16,458 bases of DNA from CAZSNT01 sp964607765. GTDB taxonomy: Bacteria > Verrucomicrobiota > Lentisphaeria > Oligosphaerales > JABHEG01. The translations under genes were made by a program, and so were the position numbers. The stretch spans positions 1 to 16,458 of the forward strand of contig CAZSNT010000206.1 of the NCBI GenBank assembly GCA_964607765.1, read 5' to 3'. The notes beneath the pieces were generated by a model. That model was given only the letters and a program-made list of their open reading frames with translations, did no database searches and was not told the DNA's origin. The first letter of the stretch is position 1. Every line of letters starts with the position of its first letter. Shown piece after piece: positions 1 through 7,819 of this stretch.

Positions 1-2
1 AC

Positions 3-917
3 AACGACTACCGTATGACCCGTCTGATCACCGGCGAGACCGAGCTGTACAAGCTCGCCGACGATCCCCACGAGTTCGACAATCTCGCACGGAATCCCGA
101 CTATGCGCCGGTCATCGCACGCCTGGCGAAGCACCTGACGTTCAGCTACCCGGAATTCACGGTGGGTGACTGGATCGAGGCCGAGGACACCCCGCGTCAG
201 ACGTCGTCCGACTACAAACTCCGCGGTAGCTGCCATTTCCCGCAGCCGCTTCCGGAAGCATCAGGCGGGCGGGTGATCTGTGCCGAGCTTCGCGCCGGAA
301 AGGGCAGCTATCTTGACTTTGTGCTGGATGTGCAGACGCCCGGAACCTACACGCTGGCTGCGACCCTCTCGGCAGGCGGGTCCTGCACCGTGTTGGTTGA
401 CGGTGTGGTGAACAAGGCGGCTCAGGCGGACACCGGGTATCCGATGAAAACAGTCGGCAAGATTGAGCCCGGCGGAGATGGCCTCAAGGACGTTTCCATC
501 GGAATCGTGGCATTTGATCAACCCGGACTCAAGATCCTGCGCTTCATGTCCAACGTCCCGAAACAACGACTGCAGGTTGACCGACTTCAGTTCCTGGAAG
601 GCGACCAGTCCCCCTACCCGAAGGCGGACGCTGCCCCTCTGGAAGCGGGAACTCCCAAGAGGATTGAGTCGGACACGGCGAGACAGCGAGCGAAGGACGG
701 CAGAGGACGGTCTCGGAAAACGTCGTGGGATTCCCGGGAGGAGTGGGATCGCGAGAAACCAACAGTGAAGTGGGTCTTCCCGTTTATCGACAAGAACGGC
801 GACGGCAAGATCGATTCCGATGAATACCAGGCCCTCCAGGAGTACAAGAAGAAGCACCGCAATTGGCAGGCCCAGGCTCGCAAAGAACTCGGTCTGACCG
901 TGCCGAAACAACAGTGA
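3..917 (+). CDS. Sulfatase, C-terminal part (5' end outside window), with CBM-like domain and EF-hand
   Basis: The reading frame is open from the window edge, so the N-terminal sulfatase core and the active-site cysteine are not visible. The first visible residues (TGETELYKLADDPHEFDNLA, near residues 6-25 counted from the methionine at 15) are the typical end of a sulfatase domain, where substrate-side residues precede a D-P-x-E-x-x-N-L motif. A beta-rich module follows at about residues 53-194, starting WIEAED and resembling CBM6/35-type carbohydrate-binding domains. A charged linker leads to an EF-hand loop, DKNGDGKIDSDEY (residues 259-271), with Asp/Asn at the calcium positions. The protein probably hydrolyses sulfate esters of a polysaccharide outside the cytoplasm. 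It is followed after 27 bp by another sulfatase on the same strand, so it likely belongs to the same operon. The sulfatase assignment is firm; the CBM family is only suggestive. Confidence 0.85.
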   Translation, partial: NDYRMTRLITGETELYKLADDPHEFDNLARNPDYAPVIARLAKHLTFSYPEFTVGDWIEAEDTPRQTSSDYKLRGSCHFPQPLPEASGGRVICAELRAGKGSYLDFVLDVQTPGTYTLAATLSAGGSCTVLVDGVVNKAAQADTGYPMKTVGKIEPGGDGLKDVSIGIVAFDQPGLKILRFMSNVPKQRLQVDRLQFLEGDQSPYPKADAAPLEAGTPKRIESDTARQRAKDGRGRSRKTSWDSREEWDREKPTVKWVFPFIDKNGDGKIDSDEYQALQEYKKKHRNWQAQARKELGLTVPKQQ

Positions 918-930
918 GTCGATCATGCTC

Positions 931-934
931 GGAG
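931..934 (+). promoter_or_regulatory. Ribosome binding site of the sulfatase at 945
   Basis: GGAG lies 10 nt upstream of the ATG at 945 and supports that start, which also gives a complete Sec signal peptide. Confidence 0.5.
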
Positions 935-944
935 ATGAAAACCG

Positions 945-2633
945 ATGAGTAGATTTCTAACCGCAACGATCGCAGCCGCGTTGACGCAGTTCCTCTCGCT
1001 GACGGTGATCTCCGTAGCAGAGCCGCAATCGGGCGGCACGCCACGCTCCCCGAACATCCTGTTCATTGTCTCCGACGACCATGGCTGGGGCGACTTGCCG
1101 TCGAATTGGGACAAAACTGAGGTGCAGATGCCGACGCTGGACGCCCTGGCTGCCGGCGGCGTGCGGTTTCCGAACTACCACACCGAGCCGTTGTGCGGGC
1201 CGTCACGCGCCTGCATGTTTACCGGTCAATACTCGATGGAGAACGGCATGTGGCGCGGCCCCGGGAAACAGCCGCTCGGAGCGCCGGGTTACCGCGGCAT
1301 AAAGCGGGACGTGACCATGCTCTCCGAGCATCTCGCTGAGGCCGGCTACAAGACTGGCGCTTTCGGCAAGTGGCACATGGGTTCGCTTGAGGGCGAAGTC
1401 CCGAATGACCGCGGGTTCGATGAGTTTCGCGGGTTCCTCGGTGGGGCGCACTCGTATTGGATCACCAAGGGAAGGTCGAAGATCCTGCATAATCGGCAGC
1501 CGGACCGTGCCTCCGAGGGTCACGCGACCGAGCTGTTTACACAATGGGCGGAGGCGTTCATTCGGGAGAATGCTGCCAAGGACAGCCCCTTCTTCTGCTA
1601 CTTGGCCTACAACGCGGTGCATGGTCCGCTTCGCACCAACGAATCGAAGCCGGCTTCCGCACCTAAGCCCTGGGTCGACAAGGCCCTCAAACGGGGCGTC
1701 AGTTTCCTCCGCAGCGACTATGTGGCCATTCTCGAGCACATGGACCACAACATCGGGAAGCTGGTTGATCTGCTGGATGAACTGGGCATTGCAGAGAACA
1801 CCCTCATCGTCTTCGTCAGCGACAATGGCGCTTGCACGATGGTAGGTCAAGAAAAGGCCAAGTTCCCCGGCAACAATGGGCCTTTTCGGGGATCGAAGGC
1901 CACGACCTACCAAGGCGGCCTGAATGTGCCGTTTCTGGTCAGCTGGCACGCTCGATTACCTCGAGGCATGGTCTCCGATGCACAGGTGATGCACTGCGAT
2001 GTCTTCTCCACCTTGCTGGATGCCGCCAAGCTCCCTGTCCCCGAGATGAACGGCAAGAACCCGATCCGCGGGATGTCTCTTCTGCCGCACATGCTTTCGA
2101 ACGGCAAGACGACAATCCCGGAGCGGACGATGATATTCGAACTGTGGGGCAACATCGGTTTGCGGAAAGGCCGCTACAAACTGTGGAGCAAGATCGAGAG
2201 CGGCAACGCAGACTGGCAGGAGCACGTCACCGAACTGGGGCGCACGGATCTCGAGCTCTTCGATCTCAGCCGGGACGTCGCCGAGAAGAACGATCTGCGG
2301 ACGAAACTCCCGGAAGTCTACACTTCACTCAAGGCGGAGCTGATCGACTACTTCGGCAACATCAATGCGGAGTATCCCGGCGCCGAGAATGCCGGACTTC
2401 CGCGGCAAGAGAAGCCCCGGCCTCAAAAAGCCACCGCGGGCCCGAAACGTCCCTCGCCAGACCAGTTCTTCAAGACCCGCGACCGGAATGGCGACGGGGC
2501 GGTCACGCTGGAAGAGTTCATCGGCAACCCGAAGAACCGCAACGTCCCCGCCCTGACCAAACGGTTCAAGCAGTTCGATTCGAACAGTGACGGCAAGCTG
2601 CGGCTCGAGGAACTGAAGAGTGCGGCGAGATGA
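945..2633 (+). CDS. Exported sulfatase (formylglycine type) with two C-terminal EF-hands
   Basis: This 562-residue protein should hydrolyse sulfate esters after Cys84 is converted to formylglycine. Residues 1-25 form a Sec signal peptide. The metal-site motif NILFIVSDDHGWGD is at residues 37-50, and the signature CGPSRACMFTG at 84-94 matches CxPSRxxxxTG. GKWHMG (141-146), His226 in NAVHGP, the VSDNG metal motif (291-295) and Lys318 in RGSKATTYQGG complete a normal active site. The tail carries two EF-hand loops, DRNGDGAVTLEEF (513-525) and DSNSDGKLRLEEL (545-557), suggesting a calcium-stabilised or cell-surface enzyme. The start fits the signal peptide and a GGAG at 931-934. The stop overlaps the next gene by ATGA, so the two are probably translationally coupled. 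The sulfated substrate cannot be told from sequence alone. The required formylglycine maturase is not in the window. Confidence 0.95.
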   Translation: MSRFLTATIAAALTQFLSLTVISVAEPQSGGTPRSPNILFIVSDDHGWGDLPSNWDKTEVQMPTLDALAAGGVRFPNYHTEPLCGPSRACMFTGQYSMENGMWRGPGKQPLGAPGYRGIKRDVTMLSEHLAEAGYKTGAFGKWHMGSLEGEVPNDRGFDEFRGFLGGAHSYWITKGRSKILHNRQPDRASEGHATELFTQWAEAFIRENAAKDSPFFCYLAYNAVHGPLRTNESKPASAPKPWVDKALKRGVSFLRSDYVAILEHMDHNIGKLVDLLDELGIAENTLIVFVSDNGACTMVGQEKAKFPGNNGPFRGSKATTYQGGLNVPFLVSWHARLPRGMVSDAQVMHCDVFSTLLDAAKLPVPEMNGKNPIRGMSLLPHMLSNGKTTIPERTMIFELWGNIGLRKGRYKLWSKIESGNADWQEHVTELGRTDLELFDLSRDVAEKNDLRTKLPEVYTSLKAELIDYFGNINAEYPGAENAGLPRQEKPRPQKATAGPKRPSPDQFFKTRDRNGDGAVTLEEFIGNPKNRNVPALTKRFKQFDSNSDGKLRLEELKSAAR

Positions 2634-3916
2634 CGATGAGCGAACCTGACAGACAGATTCGAGTCGGCGTCTTCGGAGCGAAGCGGGGGCTGTCGATCGC
2701 GCAGAGCTCGGGGGTGGCGGCGGGCCTGGAGCTGGTGGCAGTTTGCGATGCCTGGGAGGGAGGCGCTCTGCAGGCTCAGGAGGCGTGCGGGGGCAAGGAC
2801 GCCGTCACGATCTACCGTGACTTCGACGAGTTCCTTGCACATGACCTCGACGCGGTCATCCTGGCAAACTACTTCCATCAGCATGCCCCGTTCGCGATCA
2901 AGGCCCTGGCGGCAGGCAAACACGTCATGTCCGAGTGTGCCGCCTGTCATACGCTTGCCGAGGGCGTGGCACTGGCCCGGGCTGTAGAAGAGAGCGGCAG
3001 GATCTACATGTTTGCCGAGAACTATCCCTACTTCGCCGCGAACCAGGAGATGCGCCGGCTGTACCAGGATGGATTCGTCGGCACGTTCACCTATGGCGAG
3101 GGCGAGTACATCCATCCATCGACGATTGAGCAACGGCTCAGCAGAAGTCCCGGCCTGCAGCATTGGCGGAACTGGATCCCGGCAACCTATTACTGCACCC
3201 ACTCTCTGGCCCCGGTCATGTATATCACCGATACGCGGCCGGTTGCCGTCAACGGGTTCGTCATTCCCCGGGACTATGACCACCCGGAGCACGCGCTGAC
3301 CGTCAATCGCCAGGACCAGGCATCCATCATCGTGTGCCGCATGGACAACCAGGCCCTGGTCAAGCTCGCCCAGGTTTCCATGAGAGGGCATGGCACGCAC
3401 TACCGTATTCATGGACATCGGGGGCTGATGGAAACGGTGCGGGGTACGAACGAGCTGCGTATCCGCAAAGAGGCGTTCGACAACGACGGCGAGCTCATTG
3501 ATCGCAGGTACGTTCCGGAGTTCCCCGTCCACAAGGAGATGGCGTCAAAGGCCACTCATGGCGGCGGCGATTTCTTCACCAACTACCACTTCGGTGAAGC
3601 CATCCGCGAAAACAGACAGCCGTACCTCGACGTCTACAAGGGTATCGACATGAGCATCGTGGGGATTCTCGCCTACCGCTCGGCTTTGGAGGGCGGAATT
3701 CCGCTCAGAGTTCCTGACTTCCGCGATGACGCGCAGCGCAGGGAATACGAAGACGATCACTGGTCCCCTGATCCTGAGCGTGCCGGACCGGGGCAGCCGT
3801 TCCCGTCAGTCACGGGAGATATTCGACCCTCACCCGAAGCTATTGAACTGGCAATGGAGGTCTGGTCGAAGAACGGACACGTGCAAAGTACGGGCAAGGA
3901 AGAGAACCGCCATTAG
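2630..3916 (+). CDS. Gfo/Idh/MocA-family oxidoreductase lacking the EKP lysine
   Basis: This 428-residue protein has an N-terminal Rossmann fold (IRVGVFGAKRG at residues 10-20) and the segment AGKHVMSEC (95-103) that marks the Gfo/Idh/MocA family of NAD(P)-dependent sugar oxidoreductases. In most members this segment reads AGKHVxxEKP. Here it is ECA, so the usual lysine is replaced by Cys103. His191 in CTHSLAP sits where the family's active-site histidine is expected. There is no signal peptide, so the protein is probably cytosolic. The ATG at 2630 overlaps the sulfatase stop as ATGA; an in-frame ATG at 2636 is an alternative start. Likely role: oxidation, reduction or another NAD-assisted conversion of sugars released by the neighbouring sulfatases. 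It may have lost classic dehydrogenase activity. The family call is firm; substrate and reaction are unknown. Confidence 0.88.
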   Translation: MTMSEPDRQIRVGVFGAKRGLSIAQSSGVAAGLELVAVCDAWEGGALQAQEACGGKDAVTIYRDFDEFLAHDLDAVILANYFHQHAPFAIKALAAGKHVMSECAACHTLAEGVALARAVEESGRIYMFAENYPYFAANQEMRRLYQDGFVGTFTYGEGEYIHPSTIEQRLSRSPGLQHWRNWIPATYYCTHSLAPVMYITDTRPVAVNGFVIPRDYDHPEHALTVNRQDQASIIVCRMDNQALVKLAQVSMRGHGTHYRIHGHRGLMETVRGTNELRIRKEAFDNDGELIDRRYVPEFPVHKEMASKATHGGGDFFTNYHFGEAIRENRQPYLDVYKGIDMSIVGILAYRSALEGGIPLRVPDFRDDAQRREYEDDHWSPDPERAGPGQPFPSVTGDIRPSPEAIELAMEVWSKNGHVQSTGKEENRH

Positions 3917-3997
3917 GGATGAAGCACGCAAGAGATGACTTCAGGACAGGTGACGAAGACCCACGATGAAGACAGCGAAGAGGTGGCGCAGCGAGCG

Positions 3998-6900
3998 TCA
4001 CTCCGCCCGGTACCAGAATGAACGCCAGTATTCTTCGTCCACCTTGTAGACGTCAATGGGGTCTGAATCCGTCTGGCTTGCGGGCAGGATGCCGTATCGC
4101 TTCATCTCGCGCACATAGTGTCTGTTGGGTCGGAAGCCCTGCATGTCGAACCGTTTGATTTGGTCGAGTTCCCGCCTGTTCCTATCAATCTGAACAAGCA
4201 GCGATTTGTAGTCTGGCGCATCGCGTGATGTGAGAACATGCGTGCCGCTCCTCTCTTCGCAGATGCCGTACCCGCCGGCGGCTGCCGACAGCGGCGCAAG
4301 CAACAGCCGTGAGTACTCCGGGCGCGAGAGGTTCAGTAGCGTCTGGCGGTTGAACTTCACGATTCTGGGATTGCCATACGGTTTCCCTCCGCCCTTCAGC
4401 CCGGGGTATTCCTGAGCGAACTCGTTGCTCTTGTGGCATGCATTGCATTTCGCCGGGATTTTGGTGCTCCTCCTCACCATGCCTGTTCCCAATGCGGCGT
4501 ATGTCCCGGCATAGACCGCGCTGCTTTCGATCCACAGGCGCACAATGTCTTTCTCCCGCGCAGTGACCTGCACGCCGTGATGTTTGCCTGAGATCTTGGC
4601 GAGCAGGGGCGCGTCAGCGGTGCCGATGGTCCGCGGAGCCTTGTTGCCGTTGCCGTCGCGTCCGTCAGTAAACTGGCGGAGCATGGTCAGGTTGGCGTAT
4701 GCATGCGAGAAGATCTGCCCGCGGTCGCCGGCCAGCGAGATGCCGCCTGACAGCGGGCCGCACGGCTTCTCTTTCCCGTTGTCGGTATACGTCCCACGTT
4801 GCTTCACGTCGTGACACTTCAGGCAGTGCTTGTCGAGGATTGGTTGGATGTCGCGCGGGAAGTCGTAGACGTCCGGCAGGTTGCCCGGAATCGACTCGAC
4901 CTTGCTCGCGGGCCGGCGCATCGCGAGAGCCATGCCTCTACTCCCGATCCTTGGAGCGGCAATACGTTCCTCGTGGCACCCGACGCAGCTCAGTCGCTCG
5001 CCCGGCTGGACGGTTGTGAAGCTCTGCATTCGCTTGACGGCGATATCGTTCCCGTCCAGAGCGACAAAGAAGATGCTGCGCAAAGCGGGAAGCTCGAAGT
5101 GGGCGCTGCCGTCAGCTTCGACGGGAACGGTGCCCAGCACTCGGTTCAGCGTGAACGTTCCACCCATCGACGTGGGCTCCATATGACCGCTGAAGTTCAC
5201 CGGTTTTGGCAGTGCTTCAAGGACAAGGAGCTTCTTGACGTCTCCCCTCTTCACGCCGTCCATGTTTCTGCCGATGTATACGTTCTCCAGCATCATCGTT
5301 CCAGTTTTCTCCTGCAACGAGATCCGCGACGGAATGACGGGTTCTCTTTCGCGGCTCTGAATGGGACGCGGCTCATGGAGCCAGAGCTTCTCACGCTTGT
5401 ACCGGTCCGGCATCTCCCACAGCGTCGTGTACTTCCCATCCCCGGCGAGAAGCCCCATCTCCTCATTCAGGGCGACCAGGAACAGCTTCTCGGAGAACGG
5501 ATAGGGATCGCGGCAGCGCCTGCCACTTACGGCCTTTGCCATTGACTTGTCGTCCGGGCCGTTGGTTGGATCGACAATCGTGACGGTTCCCTCGTGCTCC
5601 TTCTTGCCGTGGCCAGGGCTGAATACGGCCACCGTCTTGCGGGTGCCGGGGATTGGCTTTGCGTCGATCATCACGGTGCCCGGGTGCATGTTGCCATAGT
5701 AGACCATCTGCTCCGTGCCGTCGGGGTTCATGGTCCACAGGTGATGGAACCGCACCCGGCTGCGGTCGATGTACTCCCAGCGTTGGTAGATGATCCTGCC
5801 GTCGGGCAGGACCCATGGCGTGTTGTCCTGTTCAATGTTGCAGGAAAGCGGGCGGATGTTGCGGCCATCGGCATCGCAGCGGTGGATGGTCGCCACGTGC
5901 GTGAACCAGCAGTTTACATAGCGATTGCAGCGTGACGAGCAGAACGCAATTCCACCATCAGGCAGGTACGTCGGTTCGATGTCGTTGAAGTCGCCGGAGG
6001 TCAGCTGGCGCAGGCCTTTGCCGTCCACGCCAATCTCGTAGAGGTGATAGAACGGTTGCCCGCCCTTGCGGTACGAGAAGAGCGCCTTGGTCCCGGCGTA
6101 ATGGAGCTGCGGATCGCGCACGCCGCCCGTGTTGTCTTCCACCAGATGCGTCAACGCACCCGTCTTCAGATCGAGTACGGAGAGGGTGCCGTAATCGTGA
6201 TAGTACTTCCTGTTCGGGTCTCTACTGTTCCAGCCGAAATTCGCATACCAGTGGCCGTCCCCGTCGACTTTTCTCATCGCAAAGACAATGCGGTCTGTCT
6301 TCACGCCTGCCGCTCGAAGCATCTTGACCGCGACGGAGTTGAGGGCGCCGTTCTCGTTGCCAGGAGCAACTGATGCAGGCGCGCGAGCGACTCCTCTCGA
6401 AGTGGGATCCAGCTCTGCCTCATAGACTTCCAGTTCGCCGACGCTGATGAACGGCTTGGAACCACCCGCCAGGCCAACGAGGCGGACGCCATCTCCCGCC
6501 GCGTCCAACGCTATGGTGTAGACCTCGGATGGTCTCCCAAAATCCGACTTCGCATCTCCCTTGGGGTAGGCCGGGCTGATCTTGGCCGGGACCCGCCTCC
6601 ATACCCCGTTCTCCCTGACCTCTACTCCCAGAGAGCCATTCGCAAACCAACCGCCGTCGTGGAAGTGCTTGCCTTCCTCAAATACAATTGTCCTGAAGCT
6701 GTATGTGCTTCCGAAGGTATAGCCAATGTGCTCCGTTTGAGGGCCCTTGCCTCCGTCAAAGGTATCATATTGCAGCTTGCTGTCTCCGGCTCTGCTGCTG
6801 CTGAGAATGCCGTCCCGGATAGTCTCCGGGTTCTTTGACCCGCCCCCGCCCGGCCTCATTACAGAGGCGATGATCTTCCCCTTCTTGGCCAGATTGTGGC

Positions 6901-7696
6901 CCGCCGATCCGTGTGGGGCTGGGGGCGCGGGCTGGGGGGCCTGAGCCTTCTCCATGCCTGTTGTCGGAGACAAGCCCCGGGTGGGAGGCAGTCGTTTCAC
7001 GCGAATGTCTTTAAACCAGACAGTCACCCCCTTGTCGTGGTGCTCGAAGGCAATGAATCCTCCTTTGCGAAAGCCCTCCGGGTCGTTGTCCTCGAATTCC
7101 ATGACGAGCGTGCCGTTGATGAAGTGGGCAAGTCTCCTGCCGTCGGCGACGATCCTGAACGTGTTCCACCCCTTGTAATCAACGAGGTGGTTCGAGGGCT
7201 TCCTCTTTATGCCGTACCGCTCAGGTGTGCTCTTACTGGTTGTGTAGATGTCGTAAAGCGCTCCCATGGGGCCGATGTCGCATTGGTAGCCGCTGACCTC
7301 GTAGGGGCGGTTCCTGGCCGTGTGGTAATGACTGCGGTAGTTGACGCCGCTGTTCCCCTTCACCGGAAAGAACTTGACCTCGAGAATGAAGTTGCTGAAC
7401 GTGTGTGTCGTGTTGCTCAGGTACTGCTTGTACTTCGACGGTCCCTTCCCCTCGATACGGCCGTCCACGACCCGCCAGACCTCGGAGTTCCCGTCCCATC
7501 CGTCGAGGTCCTTGCCGTTGAACAGGCTGATCCACTCCGACTCGGGTTGGGTTTGCTCAGCTGACGCGGAGCTCCCGCCAATCATGGCAGGTATGAACAG
7601 ACTGCACAGTGCAGTTCTCTTGATCAGGTTGTACACGCTGTTCTTCCTGCTACACACTTGTCGTCCCCGTGGGCCTGTGACGGTATCAGTGAACAT
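3998..7696 (-). CDS. Exported DUF1080 (3-keto-glycoside hydrolase family) / discoidin-like / HzsA-like propeller / tri-haem cytochrome c fusion
   Basis: Numbering is from the ATG at 7696 (1232 residues). After a signal peptide ending at ASA (about residue 46), residues 52-236 form a DUF1080 domain (SLFNGKDLDGWD, HFINGTLVMEF), a family that includes enzymes acting on 3-keto-glycosides. A proline-rich linker is followed by a discoidin-like beta-sandwich (about 265-428). Residues 460-870 resemble TolB/PD40 propellers and the middle domain of hydrazine synthase alpha (FCSSRCNRYVNCW at 585-597). The C-terminal region has three c-type haem sites: CVGCH (904-908), CLKCH (958-962) and CNACH (1084-1088). 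No Shine-Dalgarno sequence precedes the ATG. A GTG at 7636 gives a shorter, cleaner signal peptide and has AGGAAG 6 nt upstream, so it is the better start. The gene is convergent with the oxidoreductase. Likely role: periplasmic cleavage of an oxidised sugar coupled to electron transfer. Hydrazine synthesis itself is not implied. Confidence 0.9.
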   Translation of the reverse strand: MFTDTVTGPRGRQVCSRKNSVYNLIKRTALCSLFIPAMIGGSSASAEQTQPESEWISLFNGKDLDGWDGNSEVWRVVDGRIEGKGPSKYKQYLSNTTHTFSNFILEVKFFPVKGNSGVNYRSHYHTARNRPYEVSGYQCDIGPMGALYDIYTTSKSTPERYGIKRKPSNHLVDYKGWNTFRIVADGRRLAHFINGTLVMEFEDNDPEGFRKGGFIAFEHHDKGVTVWFKDIRVKRLPPTRGLSPTTGMEKAQAPQPAPPAPHGSAGHNLAKKGKIIASVMRPGGGGSKNPETIRDGILSSSRAGDSKLQYDTFDGGKGPQTEHIGYTFGSTYSFRTIVFEEGKHFHDGGWFANGSLGVEVRENGVWRRVPAKISPAYPKGDAKSDFGRPSEVYTIALDAAGDGVRLVGLAGGSKPFISVGELEVYEAELDPTSRGVARAPASVAPGNENGALNSVAVKMLRAAGVKTDRIVFAMRKVDGDGHWYANFGWNSRDPNRKYYHDYGTLSVLDLKTGALTHLVEDNTGGVRDPQLHYAGTKALFSYRKGGQPFYHLYEIGVDGKGLRQLTSGDFNDIEPTYLPDGGIAFCSSRCNRYVNCWFTHVATIHRCDADGRNIRPLSCNIEQDNTPWVLPDGRIIYQRWEYIDRSRVRFHHLWTMNPDGTEQMVYYGNMHPGTVMIDAKPIPGTRKTVAVFSPGHGKKEHEGTVTIVDPTNGPDDKSMAKAVSGRRCRDPYPFSEKLFLVALNEEMGLLAGDGKYTTLWEMPDRYKREKLWLHEPRPIQSREREPVIPSRISLQEKTGTMMLENVYIGRNMDGVKRGDVKKLLVLEALPKPVNFSGHMEPTSMGGTFTLNRVLGTVPVEADGSAHFELPALRSIFFVALDGNDIAVKRMQSFTTVQPGERLSCVGCHEERIAAPRIGSRGMALAMRRPASKVESIPGNLPDVYDFPRDIQPILDKHCLKCHDVKQRGTYTDNGKEKPCGPLSGGISLAGDRGQIFSHAYANLTMLRQFTDGRDGNGNKAPRTIGTADAPLLAKISGKHHGVQVTAREKDIVRLWIESSAVYAGTYAALGTGMVRRSTKIPAKCNACHKSNEFAQEYPGLKGGGKPYGNPRIVKFNRQTLLNLSRPEYSRLLLAPLSAAAGGYGICEERSGTHVLTSRDAPDYKSLLVQIDRNRRELDQIKRFDMQGFRPNRHYVREMKRYGILPASQTDSDPIDVYKVDEEYWRSFWYRAE
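7634..7648 (-). promoter_or_regulatory. Ribosome binding site and alternative GTG start for the DUF1080 fusion
   Basis: On the minus strand AGGAAG (7643-7648) lies 6 nt before GTG (7634-7636). Translation from here yields a compact signal peptide of about 26 residues: YNLIKR, then a hydrophobic stretch, then ASA. The ATG at 7696 has no such site and adds 20 polar residues before the signal peptide. This is sequence reasoning only. Confidence 0.5.
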
Positions 7697-7720
7697 ATAC
7701 TATGAGACCGCAATTGTCTG
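7692..7720 (-). promoter_or_regulatory. Possible weak sigma-70-type promoter for the DUF1080 fusion
   Basis: On the minus strand CAGACA (7715-7720) and TATGTT (7692-7697) are separated by 17 nt and each matches the bacterial consensus at four of six positions. Transcription starting just downstream would exclude the ATG at 7696 and fit the GTG start at 7636. Matches this weak occur by chance, and promoter rules in this group are poorly known. Confidence 0.15.
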
Positions 7721-7808
7721 CAGGAGGACGCGCGTGCCGTCGCTGGACTCCTGATTCCTCCGTGCTATTAAGTAAGGAGTCACCAAGGCACAGCCCTCGA
7801 ACCTGCTG

Positions 7809-7814
7809 AAGGAG
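7809..7814 (+). promoter_or_regulatory. Ribosome binding site of the sulfatase at 7820
   Basis: AAGGAG lies 5 nt before the ATG at 7820. It is a strong Shine-Dalgarno match and fixes the start. Confidence 0.7.
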
Positions 7815-7819
7815 TCCCC

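Noticed and set aside
2423..3532. Minus-strand open frame of 369 codons
   Set aside because: It lies antisense to the sulfatase and oxidoreductase genes, has no recognisable domain, and is the expected by-product of GC-rich third codon positions.
3983..4001. Hairpin between the convergent genes (GTGGCGC / GCGTCAC, 5-nt loop)
   Set aside because: The stem is seven pairs with one G-T pair, overlaps the stop codon of the minus-strand gene and has no T-run, so a terminator is not supported.
4799..5545. Plus-strand open frame of 248 codons
   Set aside because: It is antisense to the haem and propeller regions of the large minus-strand gene, whose motifs are unmistakable.
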